From Archivesica marissinica (taxonomy: Eukaryota; Mollusca; Bivalvia; Venerida; Vesicomyidae): a DNA stretch of 64,000 bases. Location of the stretch: assembly GCA_014843695.1 (NCBI GenBank), contig CM026394.1:40904368-40968367 (forward strand), read 5' to 3'. Position 1 is the stretch's first letter; every line of letters begins with the position of its first letter. Made by a program: the position numbers and the translations under genes. Of this stretch, positions 31,841-42,856 are shown piece after piece. Under the pieces are notes generated by a model. The model did no database searches and was not told the origin of the DNA. It was given only the letters and a program-made list of their open reading frames with translations.

Positions 31841-32055
31841 GGCGTCCGTGGTCCAGTGGTATGGCTTCGAATTTGGAATCGAACGGTCCCGGGTTCGATA
31901 CTCGGTCAGGTCATGTATGTAGTGTCATTGAGCAAGGCACCTCACACACATTGCTTAGTACTGGTTAACCACTTAGGGGTCGGCTAAGCCTGCCCAGGAA
32001 AACATGTCTAGGTCCCCGCAAGGGGTTTGACATTAATGGAACATACATACATACT
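31841..32055 (+). mobile_element. SINE family S5 with LINE-type tail
   Basis: Head GCGTCCGTGGTCCAGTGGTA and B box CCCGGGTTCGATACTCGG; the anticodon loop region reads TTTGGAA (Gln- or Pro-like). The tail at 32002-32041 (ACATGTCTAGGTCCCCGCAA, then GGGGTTTGACATTAATGGAA) differs from the tail of the LINE at 34592-34631 at 4 of 40 positions. It ends in CATACATACATAC. Sharing a tail with a LINE is the usual sign that the LINE mobilised the SINE. Confidence 0.8.
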
Positions 32056-33286
32056 CTATGTAGGAATACTTCTGCAACTGCAAGCAAAAAACATCATACC
32101 CTGTGAATAGCAGTGTTCTCATCATAACAGAAATGAAACATAGGTGCAAACATGTAAATAAGACACATATGTTGGGTCAAGGTCAATAATAGAAGCAGAA
32201 TAGACTGTTGATGCGGTACACACGGCCAGTAAACGACGTATTTTATGCTGTAGTTGGCACTTTTACAGGAATTTCTGGCCATATTTGGGAAAATTACCTT
32301 GTATAAATATTAAAAACCATTATGCAATCGGGCCTAATGGAGGTTTAAAGGGTGATTAATATCCGTATGGATGCTGTTTCTTCCTCTATGTAACATGCAA
32401 ATACTTTTAAAAAACGTAATCAACCAGTATTTTCATGGCATCAAACGTTGACTTTTACTCGAAAGAAAACATGGCGGGTCACAAAATATTTGCATCAACA
32501 AAACACAAGAAATAAACATAGTTACCAGCTACATTATTGTAATATTTCGTAAATCACAAGTTCAATAGTTTGTCTCCACGTCTACAAAGTCACACGGTTA
32601 TACTTCTCAAAATGGCGACGTAATTAGCGAACAAAAATGGTCAATTTTCCTGCACTTCGTTGTTGATGCTCGACCTGTGACGTCACACATGCACTCTGCA
32701 GCGCGCGATGTGTCGGAATAATTGTCTAATTGATTAGTTACTTATTGATTTTTAATCAACATGTACCTTTTAAATAAACACGAAAATGCATTCGTTTCCA
32801 CACATTAAGTGATATAATAGCCAGTAATTAAAGATTTCACTTTTTTAATACACAAACCTTCGGAATATATCGGCTATGTACATGTACCCAATAACTATTC
32901 CCGCCCAAGATGTTGGTTGTATATTGTATGCAGGGCGAACAGAGATCACAACGACATGTAGAAATCGGGTACCAATAATCACTGATTTGATTGTCGTATG
33001 TTGACATTTGTAGTGACCATGTTTAAATGTTTCCCTTTCAAGTGCAATATTTAATTACTATTTTGCAAACGATTATGAATATCATCTACATTATAACTAT
33101 ACCTGTTCACCCCGGATACGGCCTACGACCGTAAATATTTATAATATCTTCTTCCCCATATCAACCACTAAGCACCTACCTTCGTTTCGTTCTCTTTCTT
33201 CCAATTAGATGACAGAGCACCATTGCTGATGCTAATATTGTCCTTATTTTCCTGCACAGGCTTAGCTGACCAAGCAATGTATACAC
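32056..33286. other. Unassigned stretch with promoter-like motifs
   Basis: No open frame worth reporting. Near 32460-32710 are ACATGGCGGG, AAAATGGCGACG (YY1-like) and TGACGTCA (CRE-like, about 32690), motifs often seen at animal promoters, but no transcript or exon can be tied to them. Confidence 0.3.
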
Positions 33287-34481
33287 GTGAGCCTGTACCA
33301 TTTGCAGCATGGTTTTAGAGAAAAACGGTCATGCGTGACCCAACTAGTAATGCTAGTCAATGACTTGGTTACCTCTGCCTACAATAAGCATCAGGTAGAT
33401 CTCATCCTATTAGACTTCAGTAAGGCTTTCGATAAGGTCAATCACGAGAAAGTACTACTAAAAATGCATGAATATGGAGTCAGAGGTCAAACATTAAGGT
33501 GGATTAAGAGTTTTCTAGATAATAGACTCCAGTCAGTTGTCCTTAATGGTATTAGTTCAGAGGCCATTCCGGTGTCCTCTGGAGTCCCACAGGGATCCGT
33601 ACTTGGACCCCTGCTTTTCCTAGCCTACATAAACGACCTCCCACAAAACACCAGTTCCAAAGTCCGCATCTTTGCAGATGATACTGCAGTATATCTATCA
33701 CTGACATCTGCAAATGTCACACTCCAAAATGATCTTAAGAGATTAGAAGAGTGGGAGTTGGAGTGGAACATGAAATGTAACCCCTCCAAATGTCAAGTTA
33801 TCCACGTCACCAGAAGGAAACATCCTATTCCCAGCAAATATAAACTCCATGGAGTCCTACTCGAGTCGGTCACCTCAGCCAAATACCTTGGCGTGGATAT
33901 CTCAAATAACCTGTCGTGGGACACCCACATAAAAAGGTCAAAAAAGAAAGCAAACCAAACATTAGGATTTATACGTAGAAACCTCCAGGTCAAATCTGAA
34001 CCCCTTAAGACCATGGCTTACCAGACACTAGTGAGACCACAGCTTGAATATGGCTCCGAGATCTGGTCGCCCCATACCCAAACATTGATAGACCAAATTG
34101 AAGGTGTCCTGCGAAGAGCAGCCCGTTGGATAAAGGCTGACTTCTATCGTACCTCTAGTGATACAGACATGCTACATTCCCTAAATCTACGCAGACTAGA
34201 TCAACGGCGTATTGACAATAGGTTATCCCTTATGCATAAAATTCATAATGATCTTGTTGCTATTCCCATTGAAAATTACCTAGTTCCTCCTCTCCCGTCC
34301 TACTCGCCATTGCCATTCCTTAAGCTATAGGTTAATTACAGCAACTACAGACTACTACAAGTTTTCCTTCTTTCCAAGAACAATCTATCATTGGAACCAC
34401 CTCCCTCCTGACATTGTCCATCTCCCTACCATAGAGCAATTCAATACGGCAGTTTGCCATATTGAACATGCCAGTCCCTAG
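33287..34481 (+). pseudogene. LINE reverse transcriptase, 3' part, one frameshift
   Basis: From the first codons the frame runs QHGFREKRSC, DFSKAFDKVNHEKLL-like motif 1-2, SGVPQGSVLGPLLF (motif 4), FADDTAVYL (catalytic motif 5, both Asp present) and LGVDISNNLSW. It then enters the thumb region with YGSEIW and RRAARW. The frame closes at 34330, but a one-base shift near 34305 restores a typical C-terminus: SYRLITATTDYYKFSFFPRT and HWNHLPP, up to a stop at 34481. The first codon (GTG at 33287) is not a real start, because the protein is cut at its 5' end. A young, nearly intact fragment. Confidence 0.88.
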
Positions 34482-34649
34482 TTATTCTGCGTAGCTGCTT
34501 TTAAACTTTTACCACAACTTATTTTCATACCTTCTTAAATTATACTTTTAACTACTCATACTTTTAACTTCTTTGCGGTTTTTGACGCGCAACATGTCTA
34601 CGTCCCCGCGAGGGGTTCGACATTAAAGGAAGATAGATAGATAGATAGA
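33287..34649 (+). mobile_element. Non-LTR retrotransposon, 5'-truncated LINE
   Basis: It contains the RT and C-terminal part of ORF2, a short 3' UTR, the CCCCGCGAGGGG hairpin tail (34592-34631) and a terminal (AGAT)n run. RT motifs such as YINDL and FADD place it in the Jockey/CR1/L2 side of the LINEs. The endonuclease and ORF1 are absent, which fits 5' truncation at insertion. The 5' border is uncertain. Confidence 0.85.
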
Positions 34650-34765
34650 CATGCCGAACTGGGGACTTCTCGGTTCCAAATCTGGACTACGGACGCCATG
34701 GCCACATGCAGTGTTGTGTTTTCAAGTTTATTAACCTTTAGCATGATCAGATAACAAATGTGTCG

Positions 34766-34956
34766 TGGATGTCGTGATAGCGCAGTCGTAGTGTGTTCGC
34801 TTCATGTGCGAAAGGCCCTGAGTTCGAGCCCCATTGGAGCCGTTACGATTGGGTCCATAGACAAGGTATTTAAATTCCACATGGCCGCTTCTCTCTCCCT
34901 CGTCGCGATGGATTTCGTCAGGAATGAGGTCTCGAGAGTAATATAAGTTGTAAGAA
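34766..34956 (+). mobile_element. SINE family S3, near full length
   Basis: Head GTCGTGATAGCGCAGTCG, then TGTGTTCGCTTCATGTGCGA, T arm GAGTTCGAGCCCC, CTCTCTCCCTCGTCGCGATG body and a shortened tail (GTAATATAAGTTGTAAGAAG). Confidence 0.82.
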
Positions 34957-35266
34957 GGGGCAACGGTCGTTTACTTCACATCACTCGCTTCTCACTGCTA
35001 TAAGTTTGAATTCTACTGGGATTTCGAATTCTTTAATGTGACGAAGCTATCCAGCTGGTTTGTGGAAGGTTAGCTGCTTGCTCTACTCTGGTGCCTGAAA
35101 TACTGCGCGGAGGGACATCGTGGATCTCCTACACCAAACGTAGATGGAGACTCGACATGCATGACCTAAGCTGCTGGTGCGACTTAAAAAAACACACCAA
35201 CAATTAGCAAACAAACAAAATGAACGTCGGAAGAATAGTTGATGTGAAATCTACAACATAATAGCT

Positions 35267-35372
35267 CGCAACAAGTACTGGTTAACCGATTGAGCCTGCC
35301 CAGAAAATATGTTGTTAGGTAAACTGCCCGTCGCTCAAATGGGTAACCGGTAGCGACGTTAAATAAATTTAA
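35267..35372 (+). mobile_element. SINE family S4, 3' end
   Basis: It runs from CAACAAGTACTGGTTAACC through GTTAGGTAAACTGCCCGTCG to CCGGTAGCGACGTTAAATAA. The first tail type confirms that S4 occurs with the S1-like tail. Confidence 0.78.
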
Positions 35373-35689
35373 ATTAAAACAAATGGATATGCAATGCAAG
35401 TATGGGGCTTACTCAAGTACAAGTGCAAGTTAGACTATTTACTAAATAATAAATTTATGATAATGTTCTCAAAAATGCCACCCGCTCAGTGACACGTTTG
35501 GATATATTGTGTAATCTATGCAAATTGGATGTAACATATTCGGGTACAATATAAATCTGAATAATCATTTGAAAAAAGAAACACCCTTCAACAGAAAGCA
35601 GTTTCATAAAGTTACAATAGCTTCATTTGTGAAAACGCCCATGAATGTACAGTGGCCGATAACAATAACTAAATAAGTCGTCGTCTTAT
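35373..35689. other. Unassigned stretch
   Basis: AT-rich; no gene or family recognised. Confidence 0.45.
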
Positions 35690-36065
35690 TTAGTTTAAAC
35701 ATATTTTATTCAGTTCAGATGATGGTAAACGTTGGAATACATATACATCAAACAAATGAATTTGGATCAGAAAACAAGCAAATAGAATGCTTATATAAAT
35801 TCCTTTCCATGGTGGAGTTTTTTCACTATATAGTTGCGCTGTACGGTAAGTAAACATGGTGAGAGCAGTTGTATTCAATACAGATTCATAGATATGTTGC
35901 TCTGTTGACATTTTGACTGTTTATACAAACTAAGGGAGGTATTTTGATGTGCGTTAGTTTGATATGATCTTGAACTGATAATACAAAAAGAACGATATAT
36001 CTTGGTACAGTGTATCACACACAGGACCGGGGAACGAAACCAAGAAACCAACCGTTGCCACAGAC

Positions 36066-37025
36066 TCATGTGTCAAATCGCTTAGTTGCTGCAATGTAAC
36101 ACTGGACACGCAGGAAGAGGAACTTGTTACTTTCGAATGACAGATGCTCGTCACCAAACAGAAGATTGTTAATTGTAAGTGCACATGGAAGGTCGGACAA
36201 GTAGAGCTGGGCGTGCTCTATGGTATCTCAGACACACATAATATAGTGAAGAGATGTCTCAATAGATCCACAAAGGTAAAACCACAATGTTTCTACGGTT
36301 GAGGTCGAAGCTTAAGGAGCTGCATCCAAGACATAAGCGGATGTGGAGGATTTGTTGTCTTCGGTTTCCAATGTTGTAAAGAGGTGATGATTTTGTGGGT
36401 GTGGTGTTTAGCTTCCCCTTAAATTCAAGTATTGTGGAGGCGTTTCTTACATCTGATGACAGTCCATTCCACTCTCGAATTGTTAAGGGAAGAAACGTAG
36501 ATCCATACGATTTGATAGTTTGTGTGAATGAGTGGAACATTGTGAGAAGAGCGAAGTGTTTACGCTTGAGTGTTATGTTCTGGAATAAGGTTGGAAAGAT
36601 ACTTAGGAGAAAGGTTGTTCTGCATCTTGAAGAAAAGAAGTAATCGGTGTTTTCTTCTTTTTACTGCCAAACTTTCCCATTTCAGTTCGCTCAAGAGCCG
36701 ATCCAAATTGTAAAGTTTGGTGGCACCCGCTACAATTCTCGATGCCTCATTTTGGACTGATTCCAGGTCGTATTTGAGTTCGTTTGAAGAATTATCCCAG
36801 ACAACATTTCCATACGCTAGAAGCGGTCTGATAAACGATACAATGTATATACATTCGTTCGAGGCTCGGACGGGACAGAACAAACTTTAGGGACCGAACG
36901 ATACCCATTCTCTGCCACGCCTTGTTGACATATGCAGCAATATGGTATGTCCATTTGGCATCCTCCGCAAGAGTCAGGCCGAGATGTGTGTGAGTTATGA
37001 CATGAGGAATCTCAACTTGGTCCAT
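36066..37025 (-). pseudogene. LINE ORF2 thumb and C-terminal region
   Basis: Pieces in different frames: LGLTLAEDAKWTYHI, then RPLLAYGNVVWDN and LESVQNEASRIVAGATKL (36883-36560), then YGSTFLPLTIREWNGL (36540-36259) and NRRQQILHIRLCLGCSSL. A final frame with ETSLHYIMCV and QLYLSDLP runs to a stop at 36066. The LH.RL..GCSSL...C.CG....H...C pattern is a Cys/His motif common at the end of such LINEs; it is eroded here. Confidence 0.75.
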
Positions 37026-37853
37026 GAAGATGGCGGGATGATCTGGTGTTTGTGCTTACGCGAGAATAATACGTACTCCGTTTTAGAAGGGTTGAAGCAA
37101 ACTAGCCAGGTCTTAGACCATGAGGTGATACGAGACACATCGTTATTCAGGACCAACGCAGACGTGATAGTATCTTCGACGATGATGCACAAACTAGTAT
37201 TGTCAGCAAACAGACGTATATTGGCTTGGATATCGGTTACAATGTCATTTATATAGATTAAAAAGAGAAGTGGACCAAGAATGGAACCTTGAGGAACGCT
37301 TATTTCTAAAGGAGAGGTAAGAAGAGAACCAATTGAAAAGAGAGCCTTGTATACCAATAGAGGCCAGTTTCTGAAGAAGGCCGCGATGCCATACTCTGTC
37401 GAAAGCTTTCGAGATGTCACAGAAGACGACACGAACCTCTTTGTCCTCGTCCATAGCCTTACTTATGTCGTTGTAGAGGTATGTTAGCTGATTAACGGTA
37501 GAATAACCCTTGATAAAGCCTGATTGACATGTTGTAAGGATATCATTCGATATAACATAGTTGTATAAGTACTTGTGGACACAACGTACCATGAGTTTTC
37601 CAAGACAACTGAGGAGGGAAATAGGTCGATAGTTAGAAGGCTTAGAAGGATCTGATTTTTTAAAGATTGGTGAAACATTGGCCTGTTTCCAAGAGGAGGG
37701 AAAGACTGTGTTAGAAATGAGTGTGTTGAATAAGAGTGAAAATCGTTCTGCGAGTTCATTGGTACCCTCTTTGATTAGTCTCGGACTGATTGCGTCTGGG
37801 CCGCTTGCCTTGGATGGATCAACGAGACAGATAGCGTATTTAACGTCCTGCAC
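36995..37853 (-). pseudogene. LINE reverse transcriptase, frameshifted and catalytically altered
   Basis: The first frame (37853-37245) holds ASGPDAISPRLIKE, PSNYRPISLLSCLGKL and VFCDISKAFDRVWHRGLL. The second frame (37432-36995) continues with VPQGSILGPLLFLIYINDI and LFADNTSL. The active-site FADD is FADN here (codon AAT at 37201-37199), so polymerase activity would be lost. The shift lies between about 37430 and 37380. Confidence 0.85.
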
Positions 37854-38042
37854 AGAAATAAATATTTCAGCAAGACATGAGTGGGCAGGAGTCGGGATGA
37901 CAAGGGGAGCATGGTTATTGTCATTGATAGTAGACTGTTTGCCGAAGAAGGTGTTTAGCAGCTCTGCCTTGTCATCGGCTGTCGTTGCCTCGATGCCGTT
38001 GTCGATGAGGATAGGTATGGTGGATACTTTCTGATTAGTTGT

Positions 38043-38300
38043 TTAGCGAGTTTGAACCATTTCTTTGCAGTAATGCAATTTATCTGAGTTTATCTGGTTG
38101 ATGATATGTTCTTGGTGTTCGAGCTTAGATTTCCAGATTAATTTTGTTGTTTCGTTTCTAATGTTTCTGAAGTTGGACCAAGATGGTTCATCGTTATGGA
38201 ATTTGGCTTGTCGATGAACTTTGTTGCGTTTCCTGATTATTTCATGGATTAAATTGTTCTTCCAAGGAACATCTCCTGGTCTAATGGTCACTATCTTCAT
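38043..38300 (-). pseudogene. LINE ORF2 linker segment
   Basis: RPGDVPWKNNLIHEIIRKRN resembles the RP.D.PW.....I..L...RN.L linker found between endonuclease and RT in this class. Stops separate it from both neighbours. Confidence 0.65.
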
Positions 38301-38477
38301 CGGTATACTTTCAGAGGCCGCTGCGATAATGAAGTCAGCACAATTGTTGGGAATTACGTTCAGGTTTTCATTAATAAGAACGTTAGTCCAGTTAACTGAT
38401 CTCAGCCTGTTCTGGTATTTTACATAATCACCCTTATCATACAGCCAGATACGACGTTTGAAGTTGGTTTGTTTGGC

Positions 38478-38870
38478 TTAGCAAAACTTTAGGACAGAAA
38501 CAATAGGACAACGAAAGCGTTTAAGGTCAGGAATTAATGGATCTGCCATAAAACTGGACACACTATGGTGGGGATGTATGACTAACATAAGATCAATGAG
38601 TTTACTAGAGTGTTCGGTGATATGAGTGGGAGAACGTATCAGCTGCTCAGCGTTGTAGGAAGCTATTAGTCTGCTCATTTTCTTGGAAGGTGAGGCGCTG
38701 ATGTCGATTTTGAAGTCACCTGTCACTAGTATGTTATCATACTGTTCGTTGAAAGCTTTGTCATCGCTGTGTTCCATGTCAATCCACTGGGTGTTGTTAG
38801 AATCAAGGGGCCGGTATATCCCATCGATTAGAAGCTTACGCTGATTAACATGTATTTCAACCCAAATAGC
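38478..38870 (-). pseudogene. LINE APE endonuclease, second frame
   Basis: Continues with GLEAIWVEIHVNQRKLLIDG and IYRPLDSNN, then VTGDFKID at about 38720-38700. The APE motif is GDFN; here Asn is Lys (AAA, 38711-38709), which should abolish catalysis. Then SPTHITEHSSKLIDLMLV, the usual late APE segment. Confidence 0.78.
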
Positions 38871-38872
38871 TT

Positions 38873-39220
38873 CTAGTCCACCCAGAAGGAGGTCGTGACA
38901 GCATGTAACGTATCACGGACATATATTCCTCCAATTCGATCGCTTCTCTCACACCGAAAGGGAAGACTGAAGTTAAGTATTTGAAGGTTGTCGATCAGAA
39001 TATCTTTGTTGAGCCATGTTTCTGAGAAGATTAATATGTCGTAAGGTTGTGCTTCAATTGCTAGCAGGTCTATCTTTGGTTTCAAACTCTGTATGTTCCA
39101 GCACATAATGCTAAGACCGCTGTTAGGCTCTGATGTGGGACCTGGGTTGAGTTCGATGTCTCCAGACCTGCAAATCCTTAATGCATAAATATGGAGAAAA
39201 ACCAAGAAAAAGGCAGTATG
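38873..39220 (-). pseudogene. LINE ORF2 N-terminus: 2A-like motif and start of APE endonuclease
   Basis: The frame opens after a stop at about 39221. It begins with a hydrophobic stretch (TAFFLVFLHIYALRICRSG) and then GDIELNPGP at 39163-39137, the D(V/I)ExNPGP consensus of 2A-like ribosome-skipping peptides. The endonuclease starts a few residues later with LSIMCWNIQSL and IFSETWL, the first two APE motifs. A one-base shift near 38897 moves the frame into the next segment. 2A-like motifs at this position have been described in other APE-type LINEs. Confidence 0.8.
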
Positions 39221-39352
39221 TCACTAGTTTTCATGGGGTGCGTGTCCAGTTTACTGGCGTCACGACCGTTATAACATTCCGAAAAGTACATATTTACGGT
39301 GGATGGAAATGGTTAAGACGGTCGTCCGACGCTATGAAGAAAGCGACCGGGC

Positions 39353-39354
39353 AC

Positions 39355-39388
<34 letters not shown>

Positions 39389-39415
39389 GGGGGGGGGGAG
39401 AGAGACACGACCAGG
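39353..39415. repeat. Compound microsatellite
   Basis: (AT)n, then (AG)n, a G11 run and more AG. Such compound tracts often slip. Confidence 0.95.
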
Positions 39416-39720
39416 GGGTCCATGAAACCCACCGGAACTGTGTGTGACATCGTGACAATAGACAAATAAAATACTGAAAACTAGAACGAAAAGCAGCACA
39501 GAGTGTGTTGTGTCAGGTGCGTTGAAAACTGTAATAATATATTAATTGAGTAAGAACGAGAAATTATACGAGCGAGCAGTTATAGGGATTAAGACGCGAT
39601 GTAATAGAACTTGACTAATATTATCCCAGGTAGAAAGGTACGAAGGTTGTTGATAGGCGTTTGGCAACTCCAACATGTAAATGAATATCAGAGACTACAC
39701 TGACATATGTACATACTGTG
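39416..39720. other. Unassigned stretch
   Basis: No gene or family recognised. Confidence 0.45.
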
Positions 39721-39732
39721 TTCAAGTCAGTG

Positions 39733-40105
39733 TGCAGTTCGTCCATGCATAGTCATACAACACAACATAACACGTACAGTTCGTCCATGCATAGTCATAC
39801 AAACACAAATAAACACGTACAGTTCTCCATGCATGTCACAACACCAACATACACGTACATTCCCAGCATATCACACCCACCAACAAACACGTACAGTTCG
39901 TCCATGCATAGTCATACAACACCAACATAACACGTACAGTTCGTCCATGCATAGTCATACAACACCAACATAACACGTACAGTTCGTCCATGCATAGTCA
40001 TACAACACCAACATAACACGTACAGTTCGTCCATGCATAGTCTACAACACCAACATAACCGTACAGTTCGTCCAGCATATCATACAACACCAACATAACA
40101 CATTT
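39733..40105. repeat. Minisatellite, 43-bp unit
   Basis: About nine copies containing GTACAGTTCGTCCATGCATA and GTCATACAACACCAACATAA. Inner units carry short deletions (39825-39890, 40040-40085). Confidence 0.93.
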
Positions 40106-40486
40106 AGTATATGGATGTGTAAGATGGTATTTAACTCTTAACATATATACATTGTACACACATCTTTGCACAACCCTTCCACATATAATACATACCACCA
40201 ACATATATACATTTGATAGTCAAATTATGTATACACAGGACGATTAAATCTTTGCCCAACTACTTATCCATATATAGTACATACCACCAGCACATGTACA
40301 CAAGGAGTTCAATTCATTGCACATTTTATCTATGTTTAGTATACACCGCTTACAATTATACATAAGATGTTCAAATCATTGCACACATTTTCTATATATA
40401 GCATAGACCACTGACTACATGCATACATACATTAGATACATACCACCAACCTATATACATGAGATGCTCAAAGCATTTCGCAACTG

Positions 40487-40732
40487 TAATCCAGGGATCG
40501 CAGGTTCGATCCCCCGTTTGACCCTAATACAATTAACAGTCTTTCAGATGGGACGTTAAACCGAGGTCTCGTGTCGGTGCTTTACACTGTGCACGTAAAA
40601 GAACCAGAGGAGACTCTGGAATGTGTCTCTGTCTGTATCATTGCACTATCCTTCAACATCTAAAATGACTATTCTCTTCAGGAGGCGTCGCTCATATGGG
40701 TAGCGACGATACATAAACGTAAAACACACACA
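40487..40732 (+). mobile_element. SINE family S1, head 5'-truncated
   Basis: Begins inside the anticodon arm (GTAATCCAGGGATCGCAGG), has GGTTCGATCCCCC, a complete body and a tail missing the CAACCG part of the hairpin. Confidence 0.82.
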
Positions 40733-40848
40733 TTGCGCAACTCTTCCTTATATAATATACACCACCACAATATATATATACAGGAATATCAAATCTTTGC
40801 ACAACTTATCCTTATATAGTATATACGACTAGTACATGTACACACTGT

Positions 40849-41143
40849 CAGGCGCGTAGCTAGGCCTAAATATGGATTACGCACCATCCTAGGGGGATCC
40901 GGGGGCATGCACCACCCGGAGATTCCCCCCCCCGCTATATGGTCTCAGGTGACTTTTGCCTACTATGAACATCAGCTACAATCAATATATGTTGGCATGT
41001 TGTTCATGATCAATGTCGGTGTCCCATCCTTACCCCCTTACGATTCAGTTTTTATTGCATTTTTCGCATTTATTTCATTTTCAGGAACTGTCAAAATAAA
41101 TCTTACTCATGTACGTACATGCGTAAGCCTAGCTACGCGCATG
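40849..41143. mobile_element. hAT-like fold-back element
   Basis: Starts CAGGCGCGTAGCTAGGCC and ends GCCTAGCTACGCGC, giving 14 bp of inverted ends of the CAG..GCGTAGC type common in hAT elements. It sits in an old tandem array. No clean 8-bp duplication is visible. The open frame inside is not gene-like. Confidence 0.6.
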
Positions 41144-41330
41144 AATGTGTTCAATTCGTTGCACAACTCTTCCATATAGCATATACACCACCACCATATA
41201 TACACTGGAAGATCAAATAATTGCACACCTTATCCATATATATCGTCTTATTTGCATGGCCATACAGGACGCAATTAGGTTACATTTCCACATTTTATGA
41301 GAGTTTGAGTGATTTTGTGTTATTGAAAGA

Positions 41331-41712
41331 ATTCAATCGAATATTCGAATACCTTCCCGACCGAATATTCGAATACCTACCCGACCGAATATTCGAATAC
41401 CTTCCCGGCCAAATATTCGAATACCTACCCGCCCGAATATTCGAATACCTACCCGACCGAATATTCGAATACCTTCCCGGCCAAATATTCGAATACCTAC
41501 CCGACAGAATATCCGAATACCTTCCCGACCGAATATTCGAATACCTTCCCGATCGAATATTCGAATACCTACCCGACCGAATATTCGAATACCTACCCGA
41601 CCGAATATCCGAATACCTTCCCGACCGAATATTCGAATACCTACCCGACCGAATATCCGAATACCTACCCGACCGAATATTCGAATACCTTCCCGGCCGA
41701 ATATTCCAATAG
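41331..41712. repeat. Minisatellite, 24-bp palindromic unit
   Basis: About 16 copies of CGAATATTCGAATACCTACC+CGAC. CGAATATTCG is a perfect palindrome. As 24 is a multiple of three, both strands stay open (RIFEYLPD on plus), which is a period effect. Confidence 0.93.
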
Positions 41713-41982
41713 CGAAATCATTATTCGTTACCACCCCTACTGTTTAGACATGAAATACAGACATGTGTCAATGTGTACCGTGAACTCTTTGATAATGAAG
41801 GTACTAATAACGGTACTATATAATTATAACATGAACTATTAAACAAAATGTTAACAGTAACATTTAAGTTTCCTTCTTCAAACATTTTGTTTGCGAATTT
41901 ATCAAAACTTGCCAATTATTCAAATATTCTACTTGAGCGGGGCAGTTTACTAGCTAGAACGGGTTGCCCAATCCATTTATGG

Positions 41983-42236
41983 CTGTCCGATTAGCGTAGT
42001 GGTTAGCGCGTTCGCTGTTCATCAATGCAACCCTGGTTCGATCCTCGGACCGGAAGTGTGTGAGATGGTACGATGCTCGCCAGATCGGACTGGTGGGTTT
42101 TCTCCGGATATTCAGGTTTCCTCCCACACGAATGACCACATATACGCTTTCATCCGCGCCCAACGAGAGTGATTAATATAAGTTGTTAAAACTTGCTTCG
42201 CAATCGTTGTAAAATAAAAAAAAAAAATAAAGTTTA
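41983..42236 (+). mobile_element. SINE family S2, full length
   Basis: GTCCGATTAGCGTAGTGG head, CCTGGTTCGATCCTCGG B box, complete body and tail ending in an A-rich run with AATAAA. Confidence 0.88.
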
Positions 42237-42494
42237 GAAGAATCCATTTTGCTTTGTCATGATAATGTGTGTATGCTTTGTTTGCAATGTAAAATATGAA
42301 TAAACTATAAGACAACATGATATTCGTGCCAATGCAGTGCCAGGCTGCACTAGACGGTATTCTCGATGCGATAACTAATATCCGTTGGCAGCGGAGTCTC
42401 ACAAGGTTAGAGTTAGGGCTTAGAGTTAAGGGCGAAATTCACCGCTTACATCTAATTGCCACGCCTGCATAAATGTAATATTAATACTCATAAC

Positions 42495-42780
42495 GAATCG
42501 TTTATTTGCCTGAGAGTTATTCAATCGTTAGAACGTGTTCAGAAACGTGCCACAACGTTAGTACACGAGACGAGACATCTTCCCTATGGAGATAGATTGA
42601 GACACCTACACCTACATTCCTTAACATACAGAAGACTGCAATAGATCTTATAGAGGTCAATAAACTGTTACTCAACAAAGAACACATTGACTTCAAAGTA
42701 TTCTTTGATATGTCCGATACAACAACCACTAGAGGTCAACAGCATAACATAGGCATATGTCATAAGGTGCAATTGTTGTT
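42495..42780 (+). pseudogene. LINE reverse transcriptase C-terminal fragment
   Basis: The frame reads SLERVQKRATTLVHETRHLP and YGDRLRHLHLHSLTYRR, a thumb-like segment typical of LINEs (LE.VQ.RATK...L..L.Y..RL). After a shift near 42640 it goes on with IDLIEVNKLL and DFKVFFDMSDTTTTRG. It belongs to a different LINE from those at 33.3 and 35.7 kb. Confidence 0.8.
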
Positions 42781-42856
42781 AATAAATACAAACTCTTTGA
42801 ACACATATATTCGCTTGTCATTTTTGCTCCTATTTGAAGCAGTGAGTTGAAAACGT

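Larger units (their letters stand above)
35690..39223 (-). mobile_element. Degenerate APE-type non-LTR retrotransposon
   Basis: A LINE of about 3.5 kb on the minus strand holding, in order, a 2A-like motif, an APE endonuclease in two frames, a linker, an RT in two frames, a thumb region and a Cys/His-rich C-terminus. A 3' UTR ends near AATAAAATATGTTTAAAC at about 35700. At least four frameshifts and several stops make it inactive. Domain order fits CR1/Jockey-like elements. No ORF1 is seen. Confidence 0.85.
40120..41245. repeat. Degenerate tandem array, about 70-80-bp unit, twice interrupted
   Basis: Recurring TTGCACAACTCTTCCATATA, TATACACCACCA and ATATATACA segments mark an old array. It is split by an S1 SINE (40487-40732) and a fold-back element (40849-41143). 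Confidence 0.65.

Noticed and set aside
39206..39223. Start codon for the LINE ORF2 further upstream
   Set aside because: A stop (TGA on the minus strand, about 39223-39221) closes the frame, and the first Met-like codon is TTG, so the true N-terminus cannot be set from this copy.
40907..41179. 90-codon plus-strand protein
   Set aside because: It lies inside a fold-back element with hAT-like ends and crosses its right border; composition and lack of a domain argue against a gene.
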